This document shows positions 5,864 through 6,939 of a stretch of 6,939 nucleotides of DNA, piece after piece; within the stretch, counting starts at the first letter, position 1; each line of letters opens with the position of its first letter. This DNA is from a bacterium (GTDB taxonomy: Bacteria; Chlamydiota; Chlamydiia; Chlamydiales; Rhabdochlamydiaceae), in assembly GCA_021802305.1 (NCBI GenBank), contig JAKAAD010000051.1:1-6939 (forward strand), in the 5' to 3' direction. Below the pieces are notes generated by a model. It was not told where the DNA came from. It saw only the letters and a program-made list of their open reading frames with translations, and searched no databases. The translations under genes and the position numbers were made by a program.

Positions 5864-6939
5864 TCATACTTCGCCCTGTTCTTTCCGAGCGTCCGCGATC
5901 TCTTTTTCATCTACCGGACATTGTTTGAGATCCCACACATGCTTCGCATAATGGTGAATTGATTGATCTGAAGAAAAATTGCCCATCCCCGCTATGTTGT
6001 GCAAAGCACATTCAGCCCATTTGAGAGGCTGATTGTATAAATCTTCTACCTTTTTTTGCGTCTCGTAATAGGCAGGAAGATCGTGCAAGACAAAATACTG
6101 ATCCGGCATTTCACCAAATTGCCCTTGAAGGAGCGCTGTATATAAACTACTGTGCGCTTGATGTTCGCTTTCGATTTCCGCAAAAGAGCCATCGCGGAGA
6201 GCATCGACTGCTTTGCGAATGGCATCATTGTTTTGATACACGGTCCAAGGGTTGTAGCTTCGTTCTTTTTTCATGCACTCGATCTCTTGTGTCGATGCCC
6301 CAAACTTAAAAGGCCACCAGCGATCAGACACTTGTTGTCTCATCTCGATATTTGCTCCATCTTCTGTACCGATCGTAAGCGCACCATTGATCGCAAGTTT
6401 CATATTTCCTGTCCCTGAAGCTTCTGTCCCGGCAGTGGATATCTGCTGCGAAAGATCTGCTGCAGGAATAATCATCTCCGCATGAGAAACATTGTAGTTT
6501 TCGATGAATACAATGTTTAACATTTCAGACACATCGTGATTTGCATTTACTTTGCGCGCTACACATGTGATGAGATTGATGATGTTTTTTGCCATTTGAT
6601 AGCCGGGAGCAGCTTTGCCTGCGAAACAAATGAGGCGCTTTATGACGCGCGCACGCGGATTTGCAAGGAGTTCGTGATAGAGCATGATGGTATGGAGAAT
6701 GTTGAGCAATTGCCTCTTGTATTCATGTATGCGCTTGATATGCATATCGAAGAGAGCAGTATCATCGTGCAGGACGTAGCTCCCTATTACCCTTCCATGG
6801 ATGTCGCGCATGGGGTTGTTCTCTTGAATGTATTGGAATAGGTTTTGCTTCTTCTTCTTTTTGATCTCTAAAAATGCCTGTAAAGCTGCCTCCTCATTGG
6901 CACATGCTGCGATCTCTTGGATGCAATGCCGGGAAAACA
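5864..6939 (-). CDS. glgP: Glycogen/starch phosphorylase, C-terminal part (5' end outside window)
   Basis: PLP-dependent enzyme releasing glucose-1-phosphate from alpha-1,4-glucan ends. About 357 C-terminal residues are present, against roughly 800-830 in the family; the frame stays open to the window edge. Diagnostic motifs appear in order: KRIHEYKRQLLN, the GKAAPGYQMAKNII segment, FIENYNVSHAEMIIPAADLS, and the PLP-site signature EASGTGNMKLAINGAL with the cofactor Lys at bases 6398-6400, then GTEDGANIEM and the C-terminal FSSDQSIHHYAKHVW. The first ATG in the visible frame (6811) is internal and is not the start. Before the KRIHEYKRQ block, about a dozen residues (around MRDIHGRVIGSYVLHDD, bases 6761-6811) look extra compared with the E. 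coli and human enzymes as I recall them. The upstream-most 7 codons lie in a 23-bp repeat of cdsV sequence and may not be genuine. It converges on the binding protein gene across 140 bases. Confidence 0.95.
   Translation of the reverse strand, partial: FSRHCIQEIAACANEEAALQAFLEIKKKKKQNLFQYIQENNPMRDIHGRVIGSYVLHDDTALFDMHIKRIHEYKRQLLNILHTIMLYHELLANPRARVIKRLICFAGKAAPGYQMAKNIINLITCVARKVNANHDVSEMLNIVFIENYNVSHAEMIIPAADLSQQISTAGTEASGTGNMKLAINGALTIGTEDGANIEMRQQVSDRWWPFKFGASTQEIECMKKERSYNPWTVYQNNDAIRKAVDALRDGSFAEIESEHQAHSSLYTALLQGQFGEMPDQYFVLHDLPAYYETQKKVEDLYNQPLKWAECALHNIAGMGNFSSDQSIHHYAKHVWDLKQCPVDEKEIADARKEQGEV
6917..6939 (+). repeat. 23-bp exact direct repeat, copy 2 (window terminus)
   Basis: The final 23 bases of the window equal bases 2256-2278 within cdsV, in the same orientation. 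Here they are read antisense as glgP codons (FSRHCIQ), and the glgP frame stays open through them. Position exactly at the end, with an abrupt start of identity, suggests an assembly or chimera join more than a biological repeat. If so, genuine glgP sequence ends at about base 6916. Confidence 0.95.

Noticed and set aside
1..6939. A new defence, mobile or biosynthetic system
   Set aside because: All six genes belong to known housekeeping or type III secretion families. I saw no transposase, integrase, CRISPR-like array, tRNA or unexplained long intergenic region; the largest gap is 140 bases.

Overview
The window looks like chromosomal DNA from a member of the Chlamydiae, more likely a Chlamydia-like environmental lineage than Chlamydia itself. 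Six protein-coding genes are visible, four complete and two cut by the window edges. The left half (1-3920, + strand) is a tight run: the 3' part of ychF, then the type III secretion export-gate genes cdsU (sctU) and cdsV (sctV). From memory, ychF-cdsU-cdsV is also the order in Chlamydia trachomatis (CT092-CT091-CT090). GC content, judged by eye, is in the mid 40s percent. No genus can be named from this alone.

In the middle, cdsV meets hemH (ferrochelatase, - strand) tail to tail across 22 bases. hemH is divergent from a small lipoprotein-type amino-acid-binding protein gene (+ strand), annotated fliY or glutamine-binding protein in Chlamydia, with about 50 bases between their starts. hemH next to this solute-binding protein again recalls chlamydial CT485-CT486. 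The 3' half of glycogen phosphorylase (glgP, - strand) fills the right end after a 140-base convergent spacer.

The genes belong to separate functions: ribosome-linked ATPase (YchF), secretion gate and substrate switch (CdsU, CdsV), last step of heme synthesis (HemH), solute uptake (binding protein) and glycogen breakdown (GlgP). The left block is probably co-transcribed and translationally coupled: a 3-base gap, then an ATGA overlap, with no clear Shine-Dalgarno sequences.

I found no new multi-gene system, mobile element, CRISPR array or RNA gene. The observation most worth checking is that the last 23 bases of the window exactly repeat 23 bases inside cdsV. This is far too long a match for chance and most simply suggests an assembly or chimera junction at the right edge. 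Smaller points are an NPVH instead of NPTH autocleavage motif in CdsU, substituted ligand-contact positions in the binding protein, and a gene order after cdsV that lacks the copN gene expected from Chlamydia.
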